64,000 nt of DNA from positions 133,768 through 197,767 of the forward strand of contig NZ_JBHSKT010000008.1 of NCBI RefSeq assembly GCF_042657365.1. The letters are read 5' to 3'. The notes below the pieces were generated by a model. The model saw only the letters and a list, made by a program, of their open reading frames with translations. It was not told where the DNA came from and did no database searches. Positions within the stretch are counted from its first letter, which is position 1. Each line of letters opens with the position of its first letter. The translations under genes and the position numbers were made by a program. Shown piece after piece: positions 25,944 to 34,725 of this stretch. This stretch comes from Adhaeribacter_A terreus. Lineage in GTDB: Bacteria; Bacteroidota; Bacteroidia; Cytophagales; Hymenobacteraceae.

Positions 25944-26984
25944 TTACAGATTTTCCCAGGTAAGCGGCGTGCCGGCTTTCAGGTTTTGCTTGGCAGTTTT
26001 GCCCAACACTTGTTCCCAATAGCGCGGCGCCAGGCCATCGCCCGGACGGATCACTTTCAGGTTTTCTTTGGTAAATGCTTCGCCGGAGGCTACATCCTGA
26101 GCCACATAAATGGAGCGTTTGAATAAGCGGCTTTTGGTTTCGGCCTGCTGTATGCCGTATTGAATATGGCCCAACGCTAAAAATGCCCGTTCCGATTCCG
26201 TTACCAAAGCCGCCATTTCCTGTGGTTCCATGCTGAAAGCGGAATCTACGCCTCCATCCGCGCGACTTAACGTAAAATGTTTTTCGATAACACAGGCGCC
26301 TAAAGCTACCGCCGCTACACTGGCCCCGATGCCCATGGTATGATCTGAAAGGCCCACGGCACAGTTGAACATTTGCTGGAGATGCGGGATGGTGAGCAGA
26401 TTTGTGTTTTCGGGCGTTGCCGGATAAGTGCTTGTGCATTTTAACAATACCAGATCCTGGCAACCGTTTTCGCGCAAAATCCTAACTGCTTCGTCAATTT
26501 CCGAAAGATTGGCAACGCCGGTACTCATGATCACAGGTTTACCGGTTTGCGCTACTTTTTTCAATAACGGCCAGTCGGTGTTTTCGAAGGAGGCAATTTT
26601 GTAAAGCGGAGCGTTTAGCGTTTCCAGAAAATCGACCGCCGTTTCATCGAAGGGCGAACTGAAGGCAATTAAACCCAGTTCTGCGGCGCGTTTGAAGATC
26701 GGTTCGTGCCAGTCCCAAGGTGTGTAAGCTTCCTGGTACAGATCGTAAAGTTCCCGGCCTTTCCAGAGCGAATTTTCATCCTGAATGGTATGCGCACCTT
26801 TCAGCGTCATAGTATCGGCGGTATAGGTTTGCAGTTTTATGGCGTGGGCCCCAGCTTTTGCGGCAGCTTCCACAATTTCCAAAGCGCGATCCAGGCTCTG
26901 GTTGTGGTTGCCCGACATTTCGGCAATGATGAAGGGTTTCTGGCCGTGACCGATGATATGGTTTCCGATTTGGAAGGAATTCAT
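25944..26984 (-). CDS. pseI: Pseudaminic acid synthase
   Basis: PseI condenses 2,4-diacetamido-2,4,6-trideoxy-L-altrose with phosphoenolpyruvate to give pseudaminic acid. The 346-residue protein has the synthase TIM barrel (about 1-280; AEMSGNHNQSL, AIKLQTYTADTMTL, MSTGVANLSEI, SDHTMGIGASVAAVALGACVIEKHFTLSR) with the metal-binding His pair, and a C-terminal SAF domain (about 285-346, SIYVAQDVASGEAFTKEN). Length is normal. It is one of two synthase-like genes in this locus. Confidence 0.95.
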   Translation of the reverse strand: MNSFQIGNHIIGHGQKPFIIAEMSGNHNQSLDRALEIVEAAAKAGAHAIKLQTYTADTMTLKGAHTIQDENSLWKGRELYDLYQEAYTPWDWHEPIFKRAAELGLIAFSSPFDETAVDFLETLNAPLYKIASFENTDWPLLKKVAQTGKPVIMSTGVANLSEIDEAVRILRENGCQDLVLLKCTSTYPATPENTNLLTIPHLQQMFNCAVGLSDHTMGIGASVAAVALGACVIEKHFTLSRADGGVDSAFSMEPQEMAALVTESERAFLALGHIQYGIQQAETKSRLFKRSIYVAQDVASGEAFTKENLKVIRPGDGLAPRYWEQVLGKTAKQNLKAGTPLTWENL

Positions 26985-27071
26985 AAAGCAGTAAACCAGA
27001 TTTTTGAAGCTGGCTTATTCAAAGTTAGGAAATATTTTGGGAAAGATTAAACAGGCAGCTCTTAAGCCGTT

Positions 27072-28541
27072 TTAAACCACTTTTGTAAATTTATAAGCCT
27101 GGTGTTTTTCTTCAATTCCCAGGTTTTCGAATTCCGCTTTTTCAAAAGCCTTTACCGATGGAATATTAACCGGCTGCACATAGCCAATGGCTTGCGTAAC
27201 TTCCGGAAAATACTTTTTAAGTTCCTGTAAACCAAGTTGTAGCACGCGATGCCCCAAGCCTTTTCCCCGGAAAGTTGCCCCGATCTGGTAACTGATCAAA
27301 GCAGATCGGTTTTCTACATCGAAGCGGAGCAAAGCAACAGCTTCATCCTGAATTTCTGCCAGGAGCAGCAGGGAATTCGGACTATTCAGTTTATTGTTCA
27401 GCCAATTAATGTGGGTTTCGAATGGAATGGGTGCTGCATTAAAAGAAAACTGACGGACAACCGGATCGTTAGCCCAATCGAAAAGCAACCTAGCATCTGC
27501 TTCCGCAACTTTCCGGAAAGAAAGCTGTGCCTGTAAAGCAAGTTGCCGGAATAATTTACGCAGGTTTTCTTCCGCTTGTCCGTTGAAAATGGCGCGTTGT
27601 TGTTCTATGAGTTTTTGCGGTTGAAAGGCTACCGTTTTTTCGCTTAAAAAAACAGGAAGTTTTTCGGCTGGTAAAGCTAATTGTGCTGAAATTAAATAAC
27701 TGTAAAGGTCTGATTGGTTTTCGGCAGTTTTCTCGATGTAAAGCATACCGTTTACCGCGCAATACTCATAGGCAACCGAACTAGCCGAGCAAACTGCTGC
27801 TTTGCAATATTGCATCAAAGCGCACATTTCTTCGGCGTTCAGGTTTTGGTGCCATTTTGCATAGCGTTTTCCGCTCATAAAATGCTGCAAGGTTTCTGCA
27901 TGCAGATAAGCACTGCCGGTTACAATTTCGAGCTGTAGTTCCGGGATTAATTTATGGAGTTTCTGTGCGAAGTTTAGCGTATAGTTTTCCGGATCGGCGC
28001 CACCAAAACAGATCAGTATTCTAGTGACTTTTTCCGGCGTTTTAGCTACCGTTTTTTGGGCTTCGCGGAATGGTTTTCTGAGCAATGCGTATTCCGGGCC
28101 CAGGCAAAATTTGGTGTATGCCGCTGCCTCGTAATCTTCAGGTTTCACGCCGCCGGCAATATTAATAATAGCATCGGCAACAAAAGGACGGTCGTGCAAA
28201 TCGTCGAGACAAACCAGAATATTGTTTTTTTGCTTTAGAATCTGTTGATATTCGGCAGGAAACTGGTACCCGTCCAGCACTATTATTTCCTGACCGGATA
28301 ACGTTTCTACCAGGTTTTGTGCTTCAGTAGAAAGTTCTTCATTTTGATTTTCGGGCAGGCATAGAATTTCCTGGCACACCGTTCTGATCTGGGTTTGTAA
28401 AGCTTCAGAAGGTTCCTGAATAGCAAATGAACAGGAAAAATCTTCGCGTAACAATTCTGCCAAAGCCAGCGAACGCACCACGTGACCCAAACCGATCCGG
28501 CTATTGCCATCGGCACGAAAAATGATCTTATTACGATGCAA
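27072..28541 (-). CDS. pseG: PseG-PseH fusion: nucleotide-sugar hydrolase plus N-acetyltransferase
   Basis: The N-terminal part (about 1-335) is PseG, a GT-B-fold hydrolase that removes UDP from UDP-2,4-diacetamido-2,4,6-trideoxy-L-altrose (FRADGNSRIGLGHVVRSLAL; ILICFGGADPENYT). The C-terminal part (about 340-489) is a GNAT acetyltransferase (SYQIGATFRGKGLGHRVLQL), matching PseH, which acetylates the 4-amino sugar one step earlier. Both steps are thus on one chain. The 3' end of the upstream fusion gene overlaps its start by 11 nt. Four bipartite repeats lie inside it. Confidence 0.9.
   Translation of the reverse strand: MHRNKIIFRADGNSRIGLGHVVRSLALAELLREDFSCSFAIQEPSEALQTQIRTVCQEILCLPENQNEELSTEAQNLVETLSGQEIIVLDGYQFPAEYQQILKQKNNILVCLDDLHDRPFVADAIINIAGGVKPEDYEAAAYTKFCLGPEYALLRKPFREAQKTVAKTPEKVTRILICFGGADPENYTLNFAQKLHKLIPELQLEIVTGSAYLHAETLQHFMSGKRYAKWHQNLNAEEMCALMQYCKAAVCSASSVAYEYCAVNGMLYIEKTAENQSDLYSYLISAQLALPAEKLPVFLSEKTVAFQPQKLIEQQRAIFNGQAEENLRKLFRQLALQAQLSFRKVAEADARLLFDWANDPVVRQFSFNAAPIPFETHINWLNNKLNSPNSLLLLAEIQDEAVALLRFDVENRSALISYQIGATFRGKGLGHRVLQLGLQELKKYFPEVTQAIGYVQPVNIPSVKAFEKAEFENLGIEEKHQAYKFTKVV
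27610..27638 (-). repeat. 29-bp bipartite dispersed motif (inside coding sequence)
   Basis: Minus strand: AAAACGGTA, 14-nt spacer, AAAACT; in frame it encodes KTVAFQPQKL of the PseG domain. Further copies in this gene lie at 27726-27754, 27842-27870 and 28027-28055. Confidence 0.7.
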
Positions 28542-30315
28542 GTTCTGTGATTTTCGTTACTTTGTTCAGGGTTGCGATCAGTTCTGGGTCCGATTTGTAT
28601 TTCTGCTGAATGTTATGGTTTAGTTTAGCTACTTCCGGGTTTTGATCGAGGAAATTAAATAGTGTTTTTAAGGCAAATGGTTGTTTGGTTTCCTGAAAAT
28701 GCTTTTCTACCAGATTGAACATTTCGAGGTCTTCCTGAAAATCCAGGGTTAAGCGGTAATCGCGCACGAGTTCCGATGGCAATTCCACGAAATTCAGTTT
28801 GAAATGCTCCGCGTTATTCTGGAAATACCAGGTCATGTATTCTGAATAATCGGCGTTCGGGAAGAATTGTTTTACATATTTAAGCGCGGCCACGTTAATA
28901 ATTTCGAGGTTTGTGCCCACCGCCGCATCTTTTCCAACAGTATAATCTGCCCCTGTTTCGAAATGCGACTTTAACAGGATCTGCAGAATTTCATTTGAAA
29001 CGAAAGGCATATCGGCCGTTACCCGGATGATCACGTCGAGGTTGTATTTTTCGGCAACGCCCAGGTACCGCTGGATCACATCGTCAGGATGGCCGCGGAA
29101 AAATTTAACGTCCGAACGATAGGTATAATTTTCCAGCGGCGCATCCTGCTCTACCGTAGAGGTAGCCAGAATGGTGTGGTTTACCTGTTCCAGTTTCAGG
29201 CAGTTTTTAATGCAATATTCCACCGAAGTCAGCTCGCCGATTTTCAGCAACGCTTTGGAAGTTAAGCGGGTTGATTTCAGGCGGCAGGCAATAACGGTTC
29301 CGATGGTAGCTTTCTTAAAATCTTCGGGCTGGAAAGTTGTTTCGGGTGCTTTTGCTACGGCCAATACATGCAGATTTTGCTGCAGCTTTTTGATCTGGTT
29401 CGCATTCATTCCCGTTTCGCCGCTGCGTTTAAAAACCAGATCCTGGTTTTCGCTTACCAAACTTCCAGCTGCTAATTGCTTGCTGGTCAGCGGGATCTGG
29501 ATCGTTTTTTCCAGGTATTCGATTTCGCGCTGGTTGATGAATGACTTTTTCGTGAGATTTGCATAGCGTTTTTGTGCTTCCAGATACAACCGGTAATTGT
29601 CTACCGTCATGCTCGAAAAATGGTCGTATTCGGTCGGTAAGCTATCGTGCATAATGTGCTTTTCGATGAAATCTGCGCCAAGCATGGTAGCCATAACCGG
29701 CAGCCAGCGCGCATCTTCGTGCGTGCCGGCAATATGATCGGCAAAAACGATGCGGTTGCTGAAATACTCTTTTAAGGTTTGAAGCTTGCTGATCCCGGAA
29801 TCCTGCAGCTCGGTAGGGTAGGCCTGAAACCCAACCTCCAGCAGCAATTCTTTCGGGTTTAAGCGCGAGGTAAATGTTTGAATAAATGCCTGAATTTCTT
29901 CGAGAGAATAAGCTGAAATATTGATGATCAGAAGCTTATTGGTCAGGTTCAGTTTTGCCAAAGCTTCCAGCACGATCTGGTTTTGCAACACAGATGCCTG
30001 GAGTTTAATACCAGTAACCAGTTCAAGGTTTTGCTCAATGATGCGAATGCCGTACAGGTCGAAAACGTCGATCCAGATTTCTTTTGTTTCTGCAGCTTTT
30101 GCCAGGATCTCGCGCCATTCATTTTCGGTGAAATGCAACTTTTCGTAGATCGGGTAGGCAGAGAAACTTTTGGTAGCAATTTCGTCGGCTTTTAAAGGCT
30201 GGAATTTCATGCCGTGATCGGTGGCAAATTCTTTGAATTGTTCGATCAGCGCAAGCAGATATTCTTTGCTGCCGCCGTGCGTATTGGCTACTTCTAAAAT
30301 ATTATATACACTCAT
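28531..30315 (-). CDS. NeuB-like synthase fused to SpsF-like cytidylyltransferase
   Basis: The first part (about 1-335) is a NeuB/PseI-type barrel plus SAF-like domain. It keeps the two metal-binding His (FADHIAGTHED and FIEKHIMHD) and the KFQ motif, but the usual NHNG and STG motifs are altered (NTHGG, NISAY). The second part (about 338-594) is an SpsF-type nucleotidyltransferase beginning IGTVIACRLKSTRLTSKALLKIG. It may make and activate a nonulosonic acid, giving the CMP-sugar otherwise missing from this locus, but substrate is unknown. It sits between an SDR and PseG-PseH. Confidence 0.82.
   Translation of the reverse strand: MSVYNILEVANTHGGSKEYLLALIEQFKEFATDHGMKFQPLKADEIATKSFSAYPIYEKLHFTENEWREILAKAAETKEIWIDVFDLYGIRIIEQNLELVTGIKLQASVLQNQIVLEALAKLNLTNKLLIINISAYSLEEIQAFIQTFTSRLNPKELLLEVGFQAYPTELQDSGISKLQTLKEYFSNRIVFADHIAGTHEDARWLPVMATMLGADFIEKHIMHDSLPTEYDHFSSMTVDNYRLYLEAQKRYANLTKKSFINQREIEYLEKTIQIPLTSKQLAAGSLVSENQDLVFKRSGETGMNANQIKKLQQNLHVLAVAKAPETTFQPEDFKKATIGTVIACRLKSTRLTSKALLKIGELTSVEYCIKNCLKLEQVNHTILATSTVEQDAPLENYTYRSDVKFFRGHPDDVIQRYLGVAEKYNLDVIIRVTADMPFVSNEILQILLKSHFETGADYTVGKDAAVGTNLEIINVAALKYVKQFFPNADYSEYMTWYFQNNAEHFKLNFVELPSELVRDYRLTLDFQEDLEMFNLVEKHFQETKQPFALKTLFNFLDQNPEVAKLNHNIQQKYKSDPELIATLNKVTKITELAS
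29544..29572 (-). repeat. 29-bp bipartite dispersed motif (inside coding sequence)
   Basis: Minus strand: AAAACGCTA, 14-nt spacer, AAAAGT, within the NeuB-like domain (KRYANLTKKS). Confidence 0.7.
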
Positions 30316-30358
30316 GTAAGTCTTTCTTTTTGAATAAATCGGTAATGCGCAGCTTGAT

Positions 30359-31135
30359 TTACCAGGCTGTCCAGCCGCCGTCTACCACTAAATTATGTCC
30401 GGTAATATAATCGGAAGCACTTGAACTTAGTAATACAAAAGCACCTTTCAGATCTTCGGGTTTGCCAATTCTGCCCAACGGATTCTTGGCTTTCAATTGG
30501 TTAACAAATGCTTCGTTTTGCTGCACGGTTTTGCTCGGGAACGGGCCTGGAGTTACGGCATTTACCTGAATGTTGTGCGGCCCTAAATAGCAGGCGTAAT
30601 ATTTGGTAAGTTGTACCACAGCAGCTTTGGCGGCCCCGTAATGCGGCGGATTCAGCGATTGCGGAGCTTCTTCGTAGATCTTAAAATCGGGCGAAACTAA
30701 ACCATACATGGAAGAAACGTTGATGATCTTGCCATGATTTTGCGCTTTAAAATGCGGAATAATTTCGCGGATGCAGCGGTAAACCGAATTCAAACTTCCG
30801 TCAATTCCGAAAGCCCATTCTTCGTCGGTAATTTTTTCGGGGTGCTGTCCTTTGCTGTAAAAAGCGTTGTTGATGAGCACATCAAGGTGGCCTTCCAGGT
30901 TTATTATCTCGCCGAACGCTGCACGGATACTTTCAGAATCGGCCACGTCGCAGGGCTGAAAACGCAGATTTCCGGGTTTATCGAAAGCGGCTTCAAACTT
31001 TTCCTGCGAACGTCCGAGCACGTAAACTCTGGCGCCAAATTCTACCAGGCCTTCGCAAATGGCTTTGCCCAGGTAGCCGTAACCGCCGGTGATGGCTACC
31101 ACTTTATCGGTTAAGGAAAAAATTGATTCAGCCAT
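30359..31135 (-). CDS. Short-chain dehydrogenase/reductase
   Basis: The 258-residue classical SDR has the nucleotide-binding TGGYGYLGKAIC (the GxxxGxG motif, about 15-26), NNAFYSKG, the catalytic Ser in INVSSMYG and Tyr-x3-Lys in HYGAAKAAV, and the C-terminal PGPFPS and GHNLVVDGGW segments. It most likely oxidises or reduces a sugar or nonulosonic acid intermediate. Short spacing (43 nt) to the NeuB-SpsF gene places it in the operon. Confidence 0.88.
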   Translation of the reverse strand: MAESIFSLTDKVVAITGGYGYLGKAICEGLVEFGARVYVLGRSQEKFEAAFDKPGNLRFQPCDVADSESIRAAFGEIINLEGHLDVLINNAFYSKGQHPEKITDEEWAFGIDGSLNSVYRCIREIIPHFKAQNHGKIINVSSMYGLVSPDFKIYEEAPQSLNPPHYGAAKAAVVQLTKYYACYLGPHNIQVNAVTPGPFPSKTVQQNEAFVNQLKAKNPLGRIGKPEDLKGAFVLLSSSASDYITGHNLVVDGGWTAW

Positions 31136-31220
31136 TTTTATAAGAGGAAAGATGAAGGATAAAAGTAGAAAGATTTTTGCGGACGTGAAAATCGGAAATT
31201 GTTTTCAGTAAGCTTGATCT

Positions 31221-31321
31221 TAGTCCCCCTGTGGAGGGGGTAGGGGGAGGAAATCGTTTCATGATCAATTAAAAAATCTGATACTGTGAAAATCCTCCCC
31301 CAACCCCTCCAAAGGGGACTA
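31221..31321. repeat. CCCCCT-type foldback
   Basis: Two opposed copies of the TAGTCCCC...AGGGGGAGGA block (31221-31254, 31290-31321) separated by an AT-rich centre, between the SDR and the aldo/keto reductase. Confidence 0.75.
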
Positions 31322-31335
31322 AAAACTTCGCGTTT

Positions 31336-32214
31336 CTATAATTTCCAGTTGAAAGGTAACAGAAACTCTTCTTTTTCCAGCGCAAACTTTTGCAATTCCG
31401 GATACAGTTTTTCGATTTGCGGCAGGTAGTTTATAAACGCAGCATTCTGTTCCAATTGCATGGCATTTTCTACGCCGATTACAATTTTGTCGATAGCCGA
31501 ATTAAGAACTGCAAAACCGAGTAAAAGTAAATTTAATGAGATATTTTGCTTCTCGGCAAAGGCTTTTACAGCGGCAATTTGCGGAAGAATTTCCTGAAAA
31601 TACGGACTGGTTTTTCCTGGTTCTAAAAAGAAAAGTCCCTGAAAAAAAACTGAGCGAGAATGTATTTCTACCCCGACTTTTTTGAGCTTTTTGAATACCG
31701 TTTCGAACCGCTGATCGAACAAACTGTAAGGCACCTGCACCAGATCGAAAGCAATATTTTTTTCAAGTAATTCTTCGGCCTGTTGCGGATAATAAAGCGA
31801 AAACCCGAGCTTCTGAATTTTGCCTTCAGCTTTCAGTTTTTGCAGCTCATTTAAAAGTTGCGGTTCCTGTTTCCAGGAATTGTAATCGTGAAATAAACAG
31901 CCATAAACCGACTTGCTTTGGAGTTTTTTGAGCGAATTTCCTACCGTTTTTTCAACCGAACCTTCTTTACCGGAAAGCTTGGTTATGATGTTGAAACTAG
32001 TTCCGGTTTTGGTTAATGCTTCACCTAAAACGGTTTCCGAATTTCCGTAAGCAGCGGCGGTATCGAGCGTTTCAATTCCGAGCGTTTGGGCTTTATTCAG
32101 CACTTCGCAAACGGTATCGAAACTGCTTTGTCCGGTCTGGTTGCTAATGCCATAATTCAGGCCGAATTGCGCGGTACCGAGGGCGATCTTTTTCAGGTAA
32201 TTTATCTCAGGCAT
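31336..32214 (-). CDS. Aldo/keto reductase
   Basis: The 292-residue TIM-barrel oxidoreductase has the family triad region IETLDTAAAYGNSETVLGEAL (Asp and Tyr), a Lys in FNIITKLSGKEG, and the catalytic His in SVYGCLFHDYNSW, with a C-terminal cofactor segment (NSAIDKIVIGVENAMQLEQN). Such reductases recur in nonulosonic acid clusters with PseB and PseC. The start at 32214 gives an 8-nt overlap with pseC; a 9-codon upstream start is less likely. Bipartite repeats lie at 31676 and 31922. Confidence 0.87.
   Translation of the reverse strand: MPEINYLKKIALGTAQFGLNYGISNQTGQSSFDTVCEVLNKAQTLGIETLDTAAAYGNSETVLGEALTKTGTSFNIITKLSGKEGSVEKTVGNSLKKLQSKSVYGCLFHDYNSWKQEPQLLNELQKLKAEGKIQKLGFSLYYPQQAEELLEKNIAFDLVQVPYSLFDQRFETVFKKLKKVGVEIHSRSVFFQGLFFLEPGKTSPYFQEILPQIAAVKAFAEKQNISLNLLLLGFAVLNSAIDKIVIGVENAMQLEQNAAFINYLPQIEKLYPELQKFALEKEEFLLPFNWKL
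31922..31950 (-). repeat. 29-bp bipartite dispersed motif (inside coding sequence)
   Basis: Minus strand: AAAACGGTA, 14-nt spacer, AAAACT; in frame it encodes KTVGNSLKKL of the aldo/keto reductase. A second copy at 31676-31704 encodes ETVFKKLKKV. Confidence 0.7.
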
Positions 32215-33388
32215 GTTGCAAAAACTCCTGCACGCTCGCAATTACATAATCCTGTTCTTCGTTTGTCAGGCTTGGGTACATTGGCAGGCTTAAGCACATT
32301 TCGTAATAAGCTTCGGCCAGTGGAAAATCGTCTTTTTTGAAACCCAGATCCTGGTAATACGGCATTAAATGCACCGGTATGTAATGCACCTGGGCGAAGA
32401 TGTTTTTGGTGCGCAGAAAATCGTAAAGCTCTTTCCGTTTTTCAACCTGAATTACATAAAGGTGGTAGGCGTGAAAAACGTTATCTGAAATTGCCTCTTT
32501 ATAAGCTGCCGGATTCAGGATCTTAAGATTTGAAGCGTTTTTGAAGGCAGCATCATAGCGTTTGGCAATTTCCTGGCGGCGCTGTAAACCTGCATCGGCT
32601 CGTTTTAACTGCGAAATTCCCAGCGCCGTAAGCATATCGGGCATCCGGTAATTATAGCCGAGTTCCTGCATTTCCATGTACCAGCCACCATGGTTTTCGT
32701 GCATTTTGGCCGGGTCGCGGGTTATACCGTGCGTGCGAAGTGTCAGCAGTTTTTCGTACAGTTCGGGGTTGTTGGTGGTAATCATGCCGCCTTCGCCGGT
32801 AGCAATGTGCTTTACCGGATGGAAGGAAAAGATGGCGAGATCGGCATAATTTCCGTTGCCGCACATTTGTTTTTCACCGTTAGAATCTATGAAATAACCG
32901 CCCGGCGCGTGACAAGCATCTTCGATGATCCACAAATCAAATTCATCAGCCAGTTTCCGGAATTCCTCTAAATTAACTGGCATGCCGGCAAAATCTACAG
33001 GAATCAGTCCGCTGTAATACCTTTTGGGCTGGCTTTCCAGTTTCTGACGCACTTTTGCAATATCCAGCAAACCGGTTTCCGGATCTATGTCAGCAAAATC
33101 TACAGTTCCGTCGCAATAACGCACGCAATTTGCAGAAGCAGCAAACGTAATAGGTGTGGTAATTACGCGGGAATTTTCATCAACACCTAAAGCAAGCGCG
33201 CACAAATGCAAAGCAGCCGTTCCGTTCGCTACTGCCACCGCATATTTCGCCCCTACATATGCTGCAAATTTCTGCTCAAATTCCAGAACCTTAGGGCCTT
33301 GCGTAAGGAAATCCGATTGCAAAGTTTCCACTACTGCATCAATGTCTTCCTGGGTGATGTGCTGCCGGCCGTAGGGAATGGGTTTCAT
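32207..33388 (-). CDS. pseC: UDP-4-amino-4,6-dideoxy-N-acetyl-L-altrosamine transaminase
   Basis: PseC installs the 4-amino group on the sugar made by PseB. The 393-residue PLP enzyme of the DegT/DnrJ/EryC1 family has the PseC start (MKPIPYGRQHITQEDIDAVVETL), WIIEDACHAPGG, and the PLP Lys193 in FSFHPVKHIATGEGG, then HAYHLYVIQV near the C terminus. Full length. The gene is directly downstream of pseB apart from a 135-bp gap. Confidence 0.95.
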   Translation of the reverse strand: MKPIPYGRQHITQEDIDAVVETLQSDFLTQGPKVLEFEQKFAAYVGAKYAVAVANGTAALHLCALALGVDENSRVITTPITFAASANCVRYCDGTVDFADIDPETGLLDIAKVRQKLESQPKRYYSGLIPVDFAGMPVNLEEFRKLADEFDLWIIEDACHAPGGYFIDSNGEKQMCGNGNYADLAIFSFHPVKHIATGEGGMITTNNPELYEKLLTLRTHGITRDPAKMHENHGGWYMEMQELGYNYRMPDMLTALGISQLKRADAGLQRRQEIAKRYDAAFKNASNLKILNPAAYKEAISDNVFHAYHLYVIQVEKRKELYDFLRTKNIFAQVHYIPVHLMPYYQDLGFKKDDFPLAEAYYEMCLSLPMYPSLTNEEQDYVIASVQEFLQHA

Positions 33389-33396
33389 TTTGATAG

Positions 33397-33527
33397 TGAT
33401 TAGTGAAGAATGATTAGTGATTAGTTAGGAAGATAATGATTAGTGATTTTTGGATTGATTAATTATTTCTTGGGGTTTAGCAGTTTTTCTAAGACAAATT
33501 AACTAATCACTATTCACTAATCACTAG
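33397..33527. repeat. GATTAGTGA-rich inverted repeat between pseB and pseC
   Basis: Copies of GATTAGTGA cluster at 33397-33427 and their complements (TCACTAATC) at 33500-33527, able to form a long imperfect hairpin around an AT-rich centre. It could attenuate or process the operon message between pseB and pseC. Confidence 0.5.
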
Positions 33528-34543
33528 ATAGTAAAGTTCGGATCTACGTGCAGGCGAATTTCTTCGCGGATCTGTTCCGGGGTAAGCCAGTCGTCGTTGG
33601 TGCCGGAGTTGTATTTGAAGCCGGGTTCCACCATTCTGCCTTTAAAATCTTCCATGTATTCTTTCGGCGACCAGCGCGGGGTAGTTGGCACGATCACGTA
33701 ATATTTATCCAGTTCAATGGTGCTCAAAGAATCGGTTTCGGTGATCATTTCTTCGTGCAGTTTTTCACCCGGACGAATACCTACAATTTCCTGATCGCAG
33801 TTCGGGCCGATAGCAGTAGCAACGTCCGTGATTTTGTAAGAAGGAATTTTCGGTACAAATATTTCACCGCCCCAGGCATGTTCCAAAGCATGTAAAACCA
33901 GGTCAACGCCTTCTTCCAGCGAAATATTGAAGCGGGTCATATCCGGATGCGTGATCGGCAAAACGCCATCTTTGCGCTTGTCTATGAAAAAAGGAACCAC
34001 AGATCCGCGCGAACCAATTACGTTGCCGTAACGCACTACCGAGAATTTCAGGTTGCGATGACCGATCATGTTATTGGCAGCTACAAATAATTTATCGGAG
34101 CAAAGTTTGGTAGCACCATAAAGGTTAATCGGTGCCGCGGCTTTGTCAGTAGAAAGGGCTACCACATCGGTTATACCGTTGTCCATAGCCGCATTAATTA
34201 CGTTTTCTGCTCCGAAAATATTGGTTTTAATGCATTCCATCGGGTTGTACTCCGCCGCCGGTACTTGTTTCATAGCAGCAGCGTGCACAATAATATCGAT
34301 GCCTTCGCAGGCGCGTTTCAGGCGTTCCGCATCGCGTACATCGCCAATAAAATAGCGGATAGCCTTATATTTGCTGTGCGGGAATTGCTGCGCCATTTCG
34401 TACTGTTTCAGTTCGTCGCGCGAATAAATTACCAATCGTTTTACCTCCGGGAATTTAGTAAGGATTGTTTCGACAAACTTTTTACCGAACGAGCCGGTGC
34501 CGCCCGTTACTAATATGGATTTCTGGTTAAGATTTAAGCTCAT
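33524..34543 (-). CDS. pseB: UDP-N-acetylglucosamine 4,6-dehydratase (inverting)
   Basis: PseB begins the pseudaminic acid pathway by dehydrating and epimerising UDP-GlcNAc. The 339-residue extended SDR has TGGTGSFGKKF, the YSRDELKQYEM segment typical of the family, HAAAMKQVPAAEYNP, VALSTDKAAAPINLYGATK (catalytic Lys and the YGATK motif), and RYGNVIGSRGSV. It is the first gene of the minus-strand locus, with a bipartite repeat at 34585 just upstream. Confidence 0.96.
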   Translation of the reverse strand: MSLNLNQKSILVTGGTGSFGKKFVETILTKFPEVKRLVIYSRDELKQYEMAQQFPHSKYKAIRYFIGDVRDAERLKRACEGIDIIVHAAAMKQVPAAEYNPMECIKTNIFGAENVINAAMDNGITDVVALSTDKAAAPINLYGATKLCSDKLFVAANNMIGHRNLKFSVVRYGNVIGSRGSVVPFFIDKRKDGVLPITHPDMTRFNISLEEGVDLVLHALEHAWGGEIFVPKIPSYKITDVATAIGPNCDQEIVGIRPGEKLHEEMITETDSLSTIELDKYYVIVPTTPRWSPKEYMEDFKGRMVEPGFKYNSGTNDDWLTPEQIREEIRLHVDPNFTI

Positions 34544-34584
34544 TTCTATTGGTTGGTGGCCGGAATCCGGGATTTTCTATTGCC

Positions 34585-34613
34585 AAAACGCTATGGTTCT
34601 GACCTCAGAAACT
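34585..34613 (+). repeat. 29-bp bipartite dispersed motif
   Basis: AAAACGCTA, 14-nt spacer, GAAACT (one mismatch), in the divergent gap between pseB and the GT61 gene. Confidence 0.65.
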
Positions 34614-34725
34614 GCCCGTGCCGGATTAAGAGAGCAAGTTACTCAAAAACCTGAAAATTGAATAACAGGCCCGCATAAATTCCCTAATTTTACATTTTCA
34701 ATTTCATCTATCAGAACAGGTTGCT

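Noticed and set aside
33397..33527. CRISPR array
   Set aside because: Repeats are 9 bp, irregular and inverted across the middle, with no spacers and no cas genes.
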